NCBI RefSeq assembly: GCF_002980555.1
Contig: NZ_PVBT01000004.1
Location: 62,001 to 126,000, forward strand
DNA: 64,000 nt
Reading direction: 5' to 3'
DNA from: Phyllobacterium myrsinacearum
GTDB lineage: Bacteria; Pseudomonadota; Alphaproteobacteria; Rhizobiales; Rhizobiaceae
In this document: positions 53,786-63,258 of the stretch, piece after piece
Numbering within the stretch: the first letter of the stretch is position 1
Layout: each line of letters begins with the position of its first letter
Position numbers and translations under genes: made by a program
Notes under the pieces: model-generated
Databases searched by the model: none
Seen by the model: the letters and a program-made list of their open reading frames with translations, nothing else
Told to the model about the DNA's origin: nothing

Positions 53786-54717
53786 CCGTGGCTGATACGC
53801 GGGTCAATGACCGCATAGAGAACATCGACAACCGTATTGATGATCAAGAACCACAATACGATCATGAGGATGGCACCCTGCACCACCGGTATGTCCCGCA
53901 TGGAAACGCTGTCAACGAGAAGGGAGCCGAGGCCCGGCCATGAGAAAAGTTTCTCGATCACCACGGCCTGTCCCATCAAGGAGCCGAATTGCAGTCCGAC
54001 CGTGGTGATGATCAAGACCAGCGCGTTGCGCATCAGGTGCCATGTGACCAGACGGTAGGCATTCATGCCTTTCGAGCGGGCGGTGCGAATGAAGTCCGCA
54101 CTCATCACGTCGAGAACCGCTGCCCGTGTCGTCCGGGCAAGCAGTGCCAGGGGCGCAACGCTGAGTGTAACGGCGGGCAGGATCAGATTGCGTATTCCGC
54201 CATCGCCATAGCCGAAACTCGGCAACCAGCCCAATGTGAGCGCGAAGACGTACATGGCCAGCAGCCCCAGCCAGAATTGGGGCAGCGACAGGCCCGAGAC
54301 GGCCGCGATCATCGTGGTTGTATCCAGCAGGCTGCCGGGCTTGAGCGCCGCGACGAAGCCAAGCGGCACACCAATGAGTATGGCGATCACCATGGCAGCG
54401 ATGGCCAGTTTCATGGTTGGCCATGCCCGCTCCAGCAGCATGTGGGTGACGGGTTGGCGCGTGCGGAAAGACTGCCCGAGATCGAGTTGCGCGAGATTGA
54501 TGATGTAGCTACCGAACCGTTGGTAGACGGGTTTGTCCAGCCCGAATTCCTTGTTCATCTGTTCGACGACTTTCGGATCATTACGGCCCTTGCCATCAGC
54601 GATCAGGCTCGATGTGAAGCTGCCCGGTATCACGCTGAAAATCACAAAGATCAACAATGAAACCGCCAGAATCGTCGGTATCATCTGCAGAACTCGCCGA
54701 ATGATGAATCGAAGCAA
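53782..54717 (-). CDS. second importer permease, DppB-like
   Basis: 311-residue permease, about six helices; LLRFIIRRVLQMIPTILAVSLLIFVIFSVIPG is the normal DppB N-terminus. A TTG at 54717 is the best start, with AAGGAAC before it; the upstream in-frame ATG at 54861 would add an unusual charged 48-residue leader. EAA loop SADFIRTARSKGMNAYRLVTWHLMRN. Pairs with the DppC-like permease. Confidence 0.9.
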   Translation of the reverse strand: MLRFIIRRVLQMIPTILAVSLLIFVIFSVIPGSFTSSLIADGKGRNDPKVVEQMNKEFGLDKPVYQRFGSYIINLAQLDLGQSFRTRQPVTHMLLERAWPTMKLAIAAMVIAILIGVPLGFVAALKPGSLLDTTTMIAAVSGLSLPQFWLGLLAMYVFALTLGWLPSFGYGDGGIRNLILPAVTLSVAPLALLARTTRAAVLDVMSADFIRTARSKGMNAYRLVTWHLMRNALVLIITTVGLQFGSLMGQAVVIEKLFSWPGLGSLLVDSVSMRDIPVVQGAILMIVLWFLIINTVVDVLYAVIDPRISHG

Positions 54718-54894
54718 CGGATCCAGTTCCTTTCGTTCGAATGGCTGTCGCGTATCCCTTGTCCGGTGCGATGCCCTCAATACACCTCTCACCGCTTGAG
54801 GCTGGAAGATAGGGGTATGTGCACGGCGTCTTGTGCGAGAAATGAAAGGGTGGCCCGCCATCGCTGCATTGATGGCGGGCAGAGCAGTGTCGCT

Positions 54895-56496
54895 TCAGCG
54901 GCCGGACGGGACGCCTTCGTCTACCCAGAGTTGTTCATAGGACTGAATGGCAAGCTCCGCCGAATTTGGCTGCAAACCATGCAGCCATGGCTGATAGGCC
55001 ATGACCGCCTTGTTGTAGTTGAAGAACCAAACCGGAGCCTCGTCCTGCAGCAGATTATTCGCCTGTCGCAAAAGATCATTCTTCTGCTCTTCAGTCGGTG
55101 CACTCAGCGCCGCCTCGTACAATTTGTCGAAGTCCTTGTTATTGAACTTGTAATAATTGCAGGCAGACTGCGAGGTCTTTGAATAGAAGCACTGCATCGC
55201 CGTCATTGGATCGGGGCCGCTTTCCAGGGACCACATGAAGGACTGGAAATCACCGGCTGGTACCACCTCCGACAGAACAGCCGCTTCAACCGGCTTGGCT
55301 TTGACCTTGATACCCACTTTGTCGAGCATCGGAATAATCGCTTCGACAATGGTCAATCCCCAGCTCTCGTTCTGGGTAGCGGTCAGTTCAAACTCAAATC
55401 CATCGGGATAGCCGGCCTCCTTCAACAGCGCCTTGGCTTTCTCGGGATCATAAGGATAGGGTTTGGCCGCTTTATCGAAGGCGGGCGAAGAGAGCGGCAA
55501 CCAGCTCACGGCACGATAGGCCTTGTCCTTGCCGAGGCGCTTGATGATCAGATCCGAATCGATCGCATAGTTGATGGCCTGGCGAACCCGCTTATCCTGA
55601 AACGGCTTGAAATCCGTATTGAAGCCGACGAGACGGGTATAGACCTCGGCCACTTCCAGGATATTCTTCGACAGCTCCGGATCATTCTTATAGGCGACAT
55701 ATTGCGCCGGCCCAAGCACGGAGACATCGACCTCCTTGTTGCGGAAAGCAACATCACGCGCTGAGGCTTCACCCATGATCATGATGTTGATCTTATCGGC
55801 ATGGGGCTTGTCAGCTCCGTAGAACTTGTCCCATTTTTCAACGGTCAGACGTGACCCTGGGACATATTCTGCGAATTTATAAGGTCCAAGACCGATCGGA
55901 TGGCTCTTGAAACTGTCCTTGTCGGCTTCACCCGACGGATAGATCACCGTGCTCGGCTGCATGAGCTGGAATGCCGGATTGACGGGTTCGTTGAAGGTGA
56001 TCTCCAGCGTGAAATCATCGATCTTCTTCAAGCCGGCAATATCCTTTGCCTTGCCGTCGGAATAGTCGCTTGCGCCCTTGATTGCACTGATATAGCGCGC
56101 GCCCGTATAGGCCTTGCCGGGGGTCATGATACGCTTGTAGCTGTCGATGATGTCATCGGCAGTCATCTTCTTGTCGTTGTGGAAGTATGCGTCCTGACGC
56201 AGCTTGTACGTGTAAGTCAGGCGATCAGGTGAAGCGCTGACCTCGGTTGCCAGATCGAGTACCGGCTTGTTGGCGTTGCCATCCCAGGCATAAAGCCGCC
56301 TATGAATGGCCTTGGTGACAAACTCGTCCTGCGTTGCCGGGCTTGCCTGATTGTCAAGCGTGCCAAAGCTTGAACCATAGGGAGCAACGAAATTAATCGT
56401 GCCGCCTTTGCGTGGTTCTTCCGCGGATGCCGACATCGCCACACCGGCAAGCAGCATGGCGGCAAGAGTTGATTGAAGCGCGAACCGTTTGTACAT
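54895..56496 (-). CDS. second importer substrate-binding protein
   Basis: 533-residue family-5 solute-binding protein. Signal AAMLLAGVAMSASAEE; body with the typical KGGTINFVAPYG opening, domain II and C-terminal closure. It captures a peptide-like or amino-linked ligand for the permeases downstream; specificity not readable. Follows the amidohydrolase gene by 44 bp on the same strand. Confidence 0.93.
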   Translation of the reverse strand: MYKRFALQSTLAAMLLAGVAMSASAEEPRKGGTINFVAPYGSSFGTLDNQASPATQDEFVTKAIHRRLYAWDGNANKPVLDLATEVSASPDRLTYTYKLRQDAYFHNDKKMTADDIIDSYKRIMTPGKAYTGARYISAIKGASDYSDGKAKDIAGLKKIDDFTLEITFNEPVNPAFQLMQPSTVIYPSGEADKDSFKSHPIGLGPYKFAEYVPGSRLTVEKWDKFYGADKPHADKINIMIMGEASARDVAFRNKEVDVSVLGPAQYVAYKNDPELSKNILEVAEVYTRLVGFNTDFKPFQDKRVRQAINYAIDSDLIIKRLGKDKAYRAVSWLPLSSPAFDKAAKPYPYDPEKAKALLKEAGYPDGFEFELTATQNESWGLTIVEAIIPMLDKVGIKVKAKPVEAAVLSEVVPAGDFQSFMWSLESGPDPMTAMQCFYSKTSQSACNYYKFNNKDFDKLYEAALSAPTEEQKNDLLRQANNLLQDEAPVWFFNYNKAVMAYQPWLHGLQPNSAELAIQSYEQLWVDEGVPSGR

Positions 56497-56540
56497 TCAG
56501 TGTTTCCCCCTGTTATGATTATGCACGGTATTGGCAGGCT

Positions 56541-58172
56541 TTAATCTCGTGTGAAGACGACTTTCCCGCCTCTCAAGGTCATGTTGCACTGGGTTTCATG
56601 CAGGATTTCCTCCGGTGTCGCAGTCAACAGATTGCGTGAGAAAACCGCGATATCGGCAACCTGTCCGGGCACCAGGCGACCCTTGACGTGTTCCTGCTTC
56701 TGAGAGAAAGCCCCATACTCGGTATAGACGCGTAGCGCCTCTTCGATGGAAACGGATTGGGCGGCATCCATCACCGTCCCTTTCCAGGTTTTGCGCGTCA
56801 GCATCGTGTAGAGATTTGGAAACGGATTGGGATGACAGACAGGGCTGTCGCTGCCCGTGGCAGGCTTGAAACCGAGATCGGCCCACGTCTTCAACGGATA
56901 GCTGGAGCGGCTGCGTTCATCGCCCAGAACCGAAATATAGGCATCACCGAAATCATAGATGAAGACCTGCTGGGGGCAGGGATAGATACCGGCATTCTGC
57001 ATGCGATCATGCTGTGCAGGCGTTGAAAACCCGCAATGCTCGATCCGGTGGCGGCGGTTTGGATCAGGTGTTGCAGCGAGGGCCTTTTCGTAAGCCGTAA
57101 TCAGCTGTTCTATGGCCTGATCGCCGATGGCATGGCAGGCCAGCTGATAGCCTTTGTTGTGGGTATCCGTGACAAGGTCCTGCAGCTCGGCATCCGGCAG
57201 CATCTGAATGCCGGTATTGTTATCGTCCCCGAGATAGGGTCTGGACATCCAGGCCGTGCGCCCGCCCGCCGAACCGTCGAGGAAAATCTTGACGGCGCCA
57301 ATCGTCAGCATGTCATCGCCGACCCCCGAGACAAGCCCTGCGCGATAACAGTCTGGCACAATCGATTTGCCCGGATCACCCAGCAGCACCAGCCAGCTGC
57401 GGACCGGAAGCCGGTCATCGCGCCGGGCAATCTGATAGGCACGAATTTCATTAAAACCGGCGAGGTGACCCACCGCAGCATCCATGACCGACGTGATGCC
57501 ATAAGAGAGCAGCATTTCGCCGGCTGTTTCGATCGCTTCGATCAATTGGTTTTCATCGGGATCCGGAATGGCGGCGCGCAGAACGTCCTGGGCATTTTCA
57601 GCGACCATGCCGGTCAGAACGCCATTTTTCTGTTCGATCAGGCCTCCCGACGGAGCGGCATAGGCTTCATCGACGCCCGCCTTGGCGAAAGCTACGGAAT
57701 TGAAGATTGAAACATGACCGCAGGCCCGTGTCAGCATGACCGGATGATCGGGTGCGGCCTGATCCAGCTCTGCTTTCAAGGGATGGCGGCCCGTGTCCAG
57801 TTTGGTCTGGTCATAACCACGCGCCAGAATCCATTCGCCCTTTGGAAGACTCGCGGCTTTGGCGCGGATTGCCTCAAGAAGAGCGTCGAGTGTTGGAAGA
57901 TTAGCCGGCGTCGCATCTATCCATTGGAGCGTCAGACCGGTAGAAATCAAATGCAGGTGTGCATCGTTGAAGCCCGGCGTCGCGAATGCTCCGTCGAGAT
58001 CGATAAGCTTCGTATGCGCGCCCTGCAGTTTGAGTATCTCAGCAGATGAGCCTGTTGCAAGAATCTTGCCTTGCCATATGGCCAGCGCCTCAACGACGCC
58101 GTCTTCGTATCCGCACCAGATGTTACCATTGTGCAAAATGCTGTCTGCAGCGACCAGTATTGGTGGAGTCAT
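56541..58172 (-). CDS. YtcJ-like metal-dependent amidohydrolase
   Basis: 543-residue amidohydrolase_3 protein. The N-terminal beta sandwich is followed by metal ligands in PGFNDAHLHL, VKIFLDGSAGGRTAWM, QLACHAIGDQA, HRIEHCGFS and TGSDSPVCHPNP. Relatives hydrolyse amide bonds of exocyclic or acyl-amino compounds; function here is uncertain. ATG 58172 is preferred over 58190. It is the first gene of the operon with the second peptide importer, suggesting that the imported ligand is its substrate. Confidence 0.88.
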   Translation of the reverse strand: MTPPILVAADSILHNGNIWCGYEDGVVEALAIWQGKILATGSSAEILKLQGAHTKLIDLDGAFATPGFNDAHLHLISTGLTLQWIDATPANLPTLDALLEAIRAKAASLPKGEWILARGYDQTKLDTGRHPLKAELDQAAPDHPVMLTRACGHVSIFNSVAFAKAGVDEAYAAPSGGLIEQKNGVLTGMVAENAQDVLRAAIPDPDENQLIEAIETAGEMLLSYGITSVMDAAVGHLAGFNEIRAYQIARRDDRLPVRSWLVLLGDPGKSIVPDCYRAGLVSGVGDDMLTIGAVKIFLDGSAGGRTAWMSRPYLGDDNNTGIQMLPDAELQDLVTDTHNKGYQLACHAIGDQAIEQLITAYEKALAATPDPNRRHRIEHCGFSTPAQHDRMQNAGIYPCPQQVFIYDFGDAYISVLGDERSRSSYPLKTWADLGFKPATGSDSPVCHPNPFPNLYTMLTRKTWKGTVMDAAQSVSIEEALRVYTEYGAFSQKQEHVKGRLVPGQVADIAVFSRNLLTATPEEILHETQCNMTLRGGKVVFTRD

Positions 58173-58460
58173 GAAGCACGTTCCCGTCATGCTTGTGTTT
58201 TTTTAAAGACTTCCATCATCTCAAGTGGATTGCAAGCTACGGAAACCACATTATTTTTCATCGAATTGATATGCTGGCTGTTGATTTGCAAACAGATCGA
58301 CGACGTGGGTGTCGATCTGCCGAAATGCCTTTTCGCCATGCAACAAAGTAAGAGATGATTGTTGTGAGTGGAGTGATTGGTTTCCCGTGTTAGATGAGCA
58401 TAACGTGTTGTGGGGTAATACTGCAGTTGTGCTTCCCCAATTCAATTGTAGAGGTGTCGT

Positions 58461-59009
58461 ATGAAAGATCTGCGTGGTCACGTCCTGATTTTGACCGGGC
58501 CTCCGGGTTCTGGAAAGAGCACGGCCGCGGCATCCCTGGTTGCGTCGTCAGGCATTCCGGCTGTGCATCTGCACTCAGATGACTTCTGGCACTATATAAA
58601 GAGCGGCTTCATCGAACCTTATCTGCCAACGGCACATAGGCAGAATACAACAGTTGTGGATGTCCTGGCCGGTGCAGCCGAAAGATATGCCAAGGGAAAT
58701 TATTTTGTGGTGGTGGATGGTATTATAGGACCATGGTTTCTTGATCCATTCCGTTCGCTCTCAATACCGCTCCACTACATCGTTCTGCGGCCGGTCCTGA
58801 GCGACGCCATCGAAAGATGCCAACAGCGGGGCGGCGATACACTCACGGATCCCGGCCCTATCAGCGCATTGCACCAGCAGTTTTCGGCGCTGAACGGACT
58901 GGAGCAACATGTCATTGAAACAGCAGGGCAGAGCCGTGCCGATACGTTGGAAGCCGTCCACGCTGCCTTGGTCAAGGGCAACTTCCGTTTACAAGGGGCC
59001 GATCAATAG
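58461..59009 (+). CDS. P-loop kinase-like ATPase (AAA family)
   Basis: 182 residues. Walker A is GPPGSGKST (13-21), then HLHSDDFWHYI (a DxD-like acceptor site) and FVVVDGIIGPWFL (Walker B). This is the gluconate/chloramphenicol-kinase-like group of small P-loop kinases, whose true substrate is usually unknown. Good GAGG ribosome site. It is divergent from the amidohydrolase gene and convergent with eutE; neither neighbour explains it. Confidence 0.82.
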   Translation: MKDLRGHVLILTGPPGSGKSTAAASLVASSGIPAVHLHSDDFWHYIKSGFIEPYLPTAHRQNTTVVDVLAGAAERYAKGNYFVVVDGIIGPWFLDPFRSLSIPLHYIVLRPVLSDAIERCQQRGGDTLTDPGPISALHQQFSALNGLEQHVIETAGQSRADTLEAVHAALVKGNFRLQGADQ

Positions 59010-59052
59010 TTCCGGTCGGGTCACATGGATGCGGCCCCAATGCCTCCTTTGT

Positions 59053-60060
59053 CTATTCGGTCACCGCTATTACTGAAACACAATCTCCTGGATTGACCAG
59101 GCCAGGGAAATGACGGGCAGCAAGGATGCCCGAATGTCCGGCTTTGATCTCCGCTGGTGCTGTACCAGTGCGCCCCATGGGGTAAATGCGGGCGATAACC
59201 TGACCCGCAGCGACCGGATCGCCCAGATCGGCCATCGTTTCGATCAGGCCGGCATCTTCGGCAAACGAGAAACAGTCCGCCGAGGGCATGTCGATCCAGC
59301 GTGTTTCATGCAGATCGACGTCCCCGCTCAAAATACCCGTATGCCGCAGAAAATTGCGAACCCCGCGTTTGGCGATACGGATCGTTTCCGCTCGGGCAGT
59401 GCCGCCTCCGCCAAGCTCGGTAGTAACGAAGGTCTTGCCCAGTTCTTCCACTGTCGTGTCGTACATGCCGACAGCATCGATTTCCAGCATCCGCATCGAC
59501 CAGGGCGCCGAAAACGCGCGGACGGCGTCAAACCCGCGCGCTTCCTGAGCCTTGTCAGGCAGAACATGGGCAGCGGCGAACGGCAGGAAATCAAGTGTCT
59601 TGCCGCCCGAATGGAAATCCAGAACCACATCGGCACGCGGCAACAGTTCGCGGGTGAAATAGTCGGCGATTTTCTGCGTCACCGTCCCATCGGGGCGGCC
59701 GGGGAAACTGCGGTTCATGTTGCCCTTGTCGACGGGGGATGTGCGCGTCCCGGCGCGAAAGGCCGGATAGTTCATCGCCGGGACGATGATCACCGTGCCG
59801 TTGACATCCTTCGGATCAAGCGTGCGTGCCAGATCGGAGAGGGCAATGGGTCCTTCATACTCATCGCCGTGGTTCCCGCCGGTCAAAAGCGCTGTCGGGC
59901 CATTGCCGTTGCGGATGACCGCAACGGGGATCATGACCGAACCCCACGCGGACTCGTCCCGGCTGTAGGGCAGGCGCAGGAAGCCGTGCTGTACGCCATC
60001 CCTGTCGAAATCGACGGTCGGCGTGATCGGGGATGGCGGAAGAGGATTGGCTGATGTCAT
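59053..60060 (-). CDS. eutE: N-alpha-acetyl-diaminobutyrate deacetylase (ectoine utilisation)
   Basis: 335-residue succinylglutamate desuccinylase/aspartoacylase-fold zinc enzyme. GGNHGDEYEGP carries the first zinc His and Glu, and VLDFHSGGKTL the second His. In the ectoine pathway, DoeB/EutE removes acetate from N-acetyl-2,4-diaminobutyrate made by EutD. ATG 60060 is 5 bp after eutD. Last gene of the operon; order A-B-C-D-E identical to Sinorhizobium eutABCDE. Confidence 0.92.
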   Translation of the reverse strand: MTSANPLPPSPITPTVDFDRDGVQHGFLRLPYSRDESAWGSVMIPVAVIRNGNGPTALLTGGNHGDEYEGPIALSDLARTLDPKDVNGTVIIVPAMNYPAFRAGTRTSPVDKGNMNRSFPGRPDGTVTQKIADYFTRELLPRADVVLDFHSGGKTLDFLPFAAAHVLPDKAQEARGFDAVRAFSAPWSMRMLEIDAVGMYDTTVEELGKTFVTTELGGGGTARAETIRIAKRGVRNFLRHTGILSGDVDLHETRWIDMPSADCFSFAEDAGLIETMADLGDPVAAGQVIARIYPMGRTGTAPAEIKAGHSGILAARHFPGLVNPGDCVSVIAVTE

Positions 60061-60065
60061 GGCTG

Positions 60066-61247
60066 TCAATTCTTCACAAAAAGCTGCCGGGGCACGTTGG
60101 CGAGGCATTCGACGCCGGTGCCGGTGATCAGGATGCTTTCCGTGATCTCTAGTCCCATAGTTTCAAGCCAGAGACCGGTCATGAAATGGAATGTCATGCC
60201 GGGCTCGAGCACGGTCTTGTCTCCGGGGCGCAGGCTCATGGTCCGCTCGCCCCAATCCGGCGGGTAGGAGATTCCGATGGGGTAACCGGTGCGGTTGTCT
60301 TTGACGATGCCGTATTTCTTCAGCACGCCGAAAAAGGCATTGGCGATGTCTTCACAGGTATTGCCGGGTCTGGCTGCGGCAAGCCCCGCCTCCATTCCCT
60401 CAAGCGTCGCCTTTTCTGCATCGAGAAATGCCTGGGTTGGTTTGCCGAGGAAAACCGTACGGGATAAGGGCACGTGGTACCGGTTGAAGCATCCGGCGAT
60501 TTCGAAGAAGGTGCCTTCGCCGCTTTTCATGGGCTGGTCGTCCCAGGTCAGATGGGGCGCGGACGCATCGGCACCGGATGGAAGCAGCGGTACGATGGCC
60601 GGATAGTCGCCGCCGAATGCATCGGTGCCGCGAATACCGGCGTCATAAATCTCTGCGACCAGATCGCATTTGCGCATGCCAACCTCGACCTTGTCGACAA
60701 TACGCTGGTGCATGCGTTCGACGATGCGTGCGGCGTTGCGCATATAGTCGAGCTCAGTCGGGCTCTTGATGGCGCGCTGCCAGTTGACGAGCGCAGTTGC
60801 GTCGATGAAGCGGGCATTGGGCAAATGCTTTTGCAAGGAAGCGAAGGCTGCTGCGGAGAACCAATAATTGTCCATTTCGACACCGATGGTTTTTCTGCCC
60901 CATCCGCGCTCTTCCAGAAGTTTTGACAGAAAATCCATCGGATGACGCTCGGTGGATTGAACGTAGTGATCGGGATAGCCAACAATATTGTCGTGCCCGA
61001 GATAGGCGGTGCGCTTGGCGCCGTTGGCATCCTGTCCCCGGCCGTACCAGATGGGCTCGCCTTCGGGCGGAACGATCACCGCCTGATGCACGTAGAATGA
61101 CCAGCCGTCATAGCCCGTCAGCCAGGCCATATTGGAGGGGTCGCTGCAGATGAGCAGGTCGATGCCCTTTTTCTCCATTGCCTTGCGGGTTTTTGCCAGC
61201 CGCTGCGCAAACTCGTCACGGCTGAACTTCAGGTTGGGCTCGCTCAT
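60066..61247 (-). CDS. eutD: ectoine hydrolase (creatinase/M24 fold)
   Basis: 393-residue creatinase/aminopeptidase-P fold protein; two domains (FSRDEFAQRLAKTRKAMEKKGIDLLI N-half; the pita-bread C-half with TFFEIAGCFNRYHVPLSRTVFLG). DoeA/EutD opens the ectoine ring to N-acetyl-diaminobutyrate. The ATG at 61247 has GAGGAAA upstream, better than 61274. It lies between eutC and eutE on the same strand. Confidence 0.93.
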   Translation of the reverse strand: MSEPNLKFSRDEFAQRLAKTRKAMEKKGIDLLICSDPSNMAWLTGYDGWSFYVHQAVIVPPEGEPIWYGRGQDANGAKRTAYLGHDNIVGYPDHYVQSTERHPMDFLSKLLEERGWGRKTIGVEMDNYWFSAAAFASLQKHLPNARFIDATALVNWQRAIKSPTELDYMRNAARIVERMHQRIVDKVEVGMRKCDLVAEIYDAGIRGTDAFGGDYPAIVPLLPSGADASAPHLTWDDQPMKSGEGTFFEIAGCFNRYHVPLSRTVFLGKPTQAFLDAEKATLEGMEAGLAAARPGNTCEDIANAFFGVLKKYGIVKDNRTGYPIGISYPPDWGERTMSLRPGDKTVLEPGMTFHFMTGLWLETMGLEITESILITGTGVECLANVPRQLFVKN

Positions 61248-61270
61248 TCTGGTTTCCTCACTTTCGGGTA

Positions 61271-62263
61271 TCAACTTTCAAACGCCGTGCCTGCACCGGC
61301 TCTTTGAGCGCGGTCACGGGCAAGCGTGGCAATGGCTGTGTCCTGGACGCCGGTTCCGGTCAGGTCGGCCACGGTGATGGCATGGTCCGATTGCCGGCCG
61401 GTGCTGGAGCCTGCAATGATGGCGCCGAGTTCCGGAAAGGCCTGGTTCTCGGAAATGAGGCCTGCGGCAATGGCATGATGCAGTTCGCCGAGCCGCCGCG
61501 TCTGTTTCAGGCTGTCGGCCACATAAAGATCGGCAAACCGGATAATGGCCGGATCAATTTCGTTTTTGTGTTCGGCGTCGGATCCCATTGCAGTCACGTG
61601 CTGGCCGGGTTCCAGCCATTCCGCCCGAAGCAATGGCTTCTCGGATGGCGTTGTCGTGACGATGATATGGCTCCCTGCGACGGCCTTTGACGGATCGCTT
61701 TCGGCCGATACCGGAATGCCAAGCTCGGTCTGCACCTGTGCTGCCATTGCTGCGGCTTTTTGCCGGTCGCGTGCCCACAGGCGCGCTTCCCCAATGGGGC
61801 GAACGAGTGTCAGTGCCTTGAGCTGCAGTTGTGCCTGAACACCTGCACCAAAGATCGTCGCTATGCTTGCATCTTCGCGGGCGAGATATTTCGCTGCCAC
61901 AGCTCCGGCAGCAGCCGTGCGGACATCCGTCAGATAGCCGTTGTCGAGCAGCAGGGCTTCGACCAGTCCCGTCTTGCTGGAGAACAGCACCATCATGCCG
62001 TTAACGCTGGGAAGGCCGATCCCGGGATTGTTGAAAAAGCCGGGACTGATCTTGATCGCAAAGGCGTCGATACCAGGCACATAGGCGGTTTTAACGTCCA
62101 CCTCGCCGCGATGTTCCGGGATGTCGAGCCGCAGGATCGGCGGCATGGCAACGGCCTTTGTTGCAAGGGCTTCAAAGGCAGCTTCGACGCATGCAACCGC
62201 ATCCAGATCAAGGGAAACGATGCGGCGCAGATCGGCTTCGGTGAGAATGGTCATGCGCGGCAT
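61271..62263 (-). CDS. eutC: ornithine cyclodeaminase-like protein (ectoine utilisation)
   Basis: 330-residue ornithine cyclodeaminase/mu-crystallin family protein. The mid domain is an NAD(H)-binding Rossmann fold (IATIFGAGVQAQLQLKAL), flanked by DVRTAAAGAVAAKYLAR and ITVADLTGTGVQDTAIA. Role in hydroxyectoine/ectoine degradation is genetic, not biochemical. ATG 62263 has AGGAGAG nine bases upstream and overlaps the eutB stop; ATG 62254 is an alternative. Confidence 0.93.
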   Translation of the reverse strand: MPRMTILTEADLRRIVSLDLDAVACVEAAFEALATKAVAMPPILRLDIPEHRGEVDVKTAYVPGIDAFAIKISPGFFNNPGIGLPSVNGMMVLFSSKTGLVEALLLDNGYLTDVRTAAAGAVAAKYLAREDASIATIFGAGVQAQLQLKALTLVRPIGEARLWARDRQKAAAMAAQVQTELGIPVSAESDPSKAVAGSHIIVTTTPSEKPLLRAEWLEPGQHVTAMGSDAEHKNEIDPAIIRFADLYVADSLKQTRRLGELHHAIAAGLISENQAFPELGAIIAGSSTGRQSDHAITVADLTGTGVQDTAIATLARDRAQRAGAGTAFES

Positions 62264-63252
62264 GGCACGGTCTCTCCTGGGTGATATCCGGCAACGATGC
62301 GGCGGTGCTGCTCCATGTCGATGTTGCGACCGGACAGCAGGGCAACCACGGGTCCCTGCAACCTGATCTTGCCCGCCAGAAGGGCACCGATGCCAACTGC
62401 GGCAGCGCCTTCGATGATTTCCCGCTCGTGTGCATAGGCGTGTGCGATGCCCGCAGCGATTTCTTCTTCGGAGAGCAGCACAATCTCATCGACGAGCTCG
62501 CGCACCATGCCGAAGGTCACACGATTGTTGAGGCCGATGCCGCCGCCGAGTGAATCCGCCAGGCTTTGCTGCTCCACAACGCTCACGGGATGACCGGCCG
62601 TCAGGCTGGCGGCCATTGCCGCGCCGTTCTGCATGGAAATGCCGATGATCCTGGTCCTTGGCTTCAAGCCTTTGATTGCTGCGGCAATTCCGGCTATCAG
62701 TCCGCCGCCGGAAAGCGGGACGAGAACGGTTTCAACGTCCGGTACGTCCTCGATGATCTCAAGTCCGATCGTTCCCTGGCCGGCGACGATGGCCGCGCTG
62801 TCAAATGGCGGAATCATGGCAAGACCATCCTGTGCAACGATCTTGTCGACTTCCTCCTGGGCATCATCCTGCGATGCGCCGACAATGCGGATTTCTGCAC
62901 CGAGCTTGCGGATCTCATCGACCTTGTTACCAGGCACGAGATTTGACATGCAGATGATGGAACGCATTGCTTGCAGACCGGCGGCATAGGCGAGAGCGCG
63001 GCCGTGATTGCCGGTCGACGCGGTGACGACGCCGCGCCGCCTTTCGTCTGGGGACAATCGGTTCAACGCGTTGAGGACACCGCGCAGCTTGAATGCCCCG
63101 GTGATCTGCCTATGTTCCAATTTGAGATGGACCACCAGCCCCATCCGTTCGCTCAGGCTTACCGATGGAACCGTCGGTGTGCGCAGGATGTGAGGGGCAA
63201 TCACCGGTCGTGCTGCCTCGATCTCGGTCAGGGTGACGAACGTTCCAGCCAT
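62251..63252 (-). CDS. eutB: threonine dehydratase-like PLP enzyme (hydroxyectoine utilisation)
   Basis: 333-residue fold-type II PLP enzyme. The Schiff-base lysine is Lys55 in TGAFKLRG, SGGGLIAGIA is the phosphate-binding loop, and ASTGNHGRALAYAA the substrate loop. EutB is thought to dehydrate hydroxyectoine-derived amino acid. Its stop overlaps eutC by 13 bp and its start follows eutA by 6 bp. Confidence 0.93.
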   Translation of the reverse strand: MAGTFVTLTEIEAARPVIAPHILRTPTVPSVSLSERMGLVVHLKLEHRQITGAFKLRGVLNALNRLSPDERRRGVVTASTGNHGRALAYAAGLQAMRSIICMSNLVPGNKVDEIRKLGAEIRIVGASQDDAQEEVDKIVAQDGLAMIPPFDSAAIVAGQGTIGLEIIEDVPDVETVLVPLSGGGLIAGIAAAIKGLKPRTRIIGISMQNGAAMAASLTAGHPVSVVEQQSLADSLGGGIGLNNRVTFGMVRELVDEIVLLSEEEIAAGIAHAYAHEREIIEGAAAVGIGALLAGKIRLQGPVVALLSGRNIDMEQHRRIVAGYHPGETVPCRA

Positions 63253-63258
63253 GCTGAT

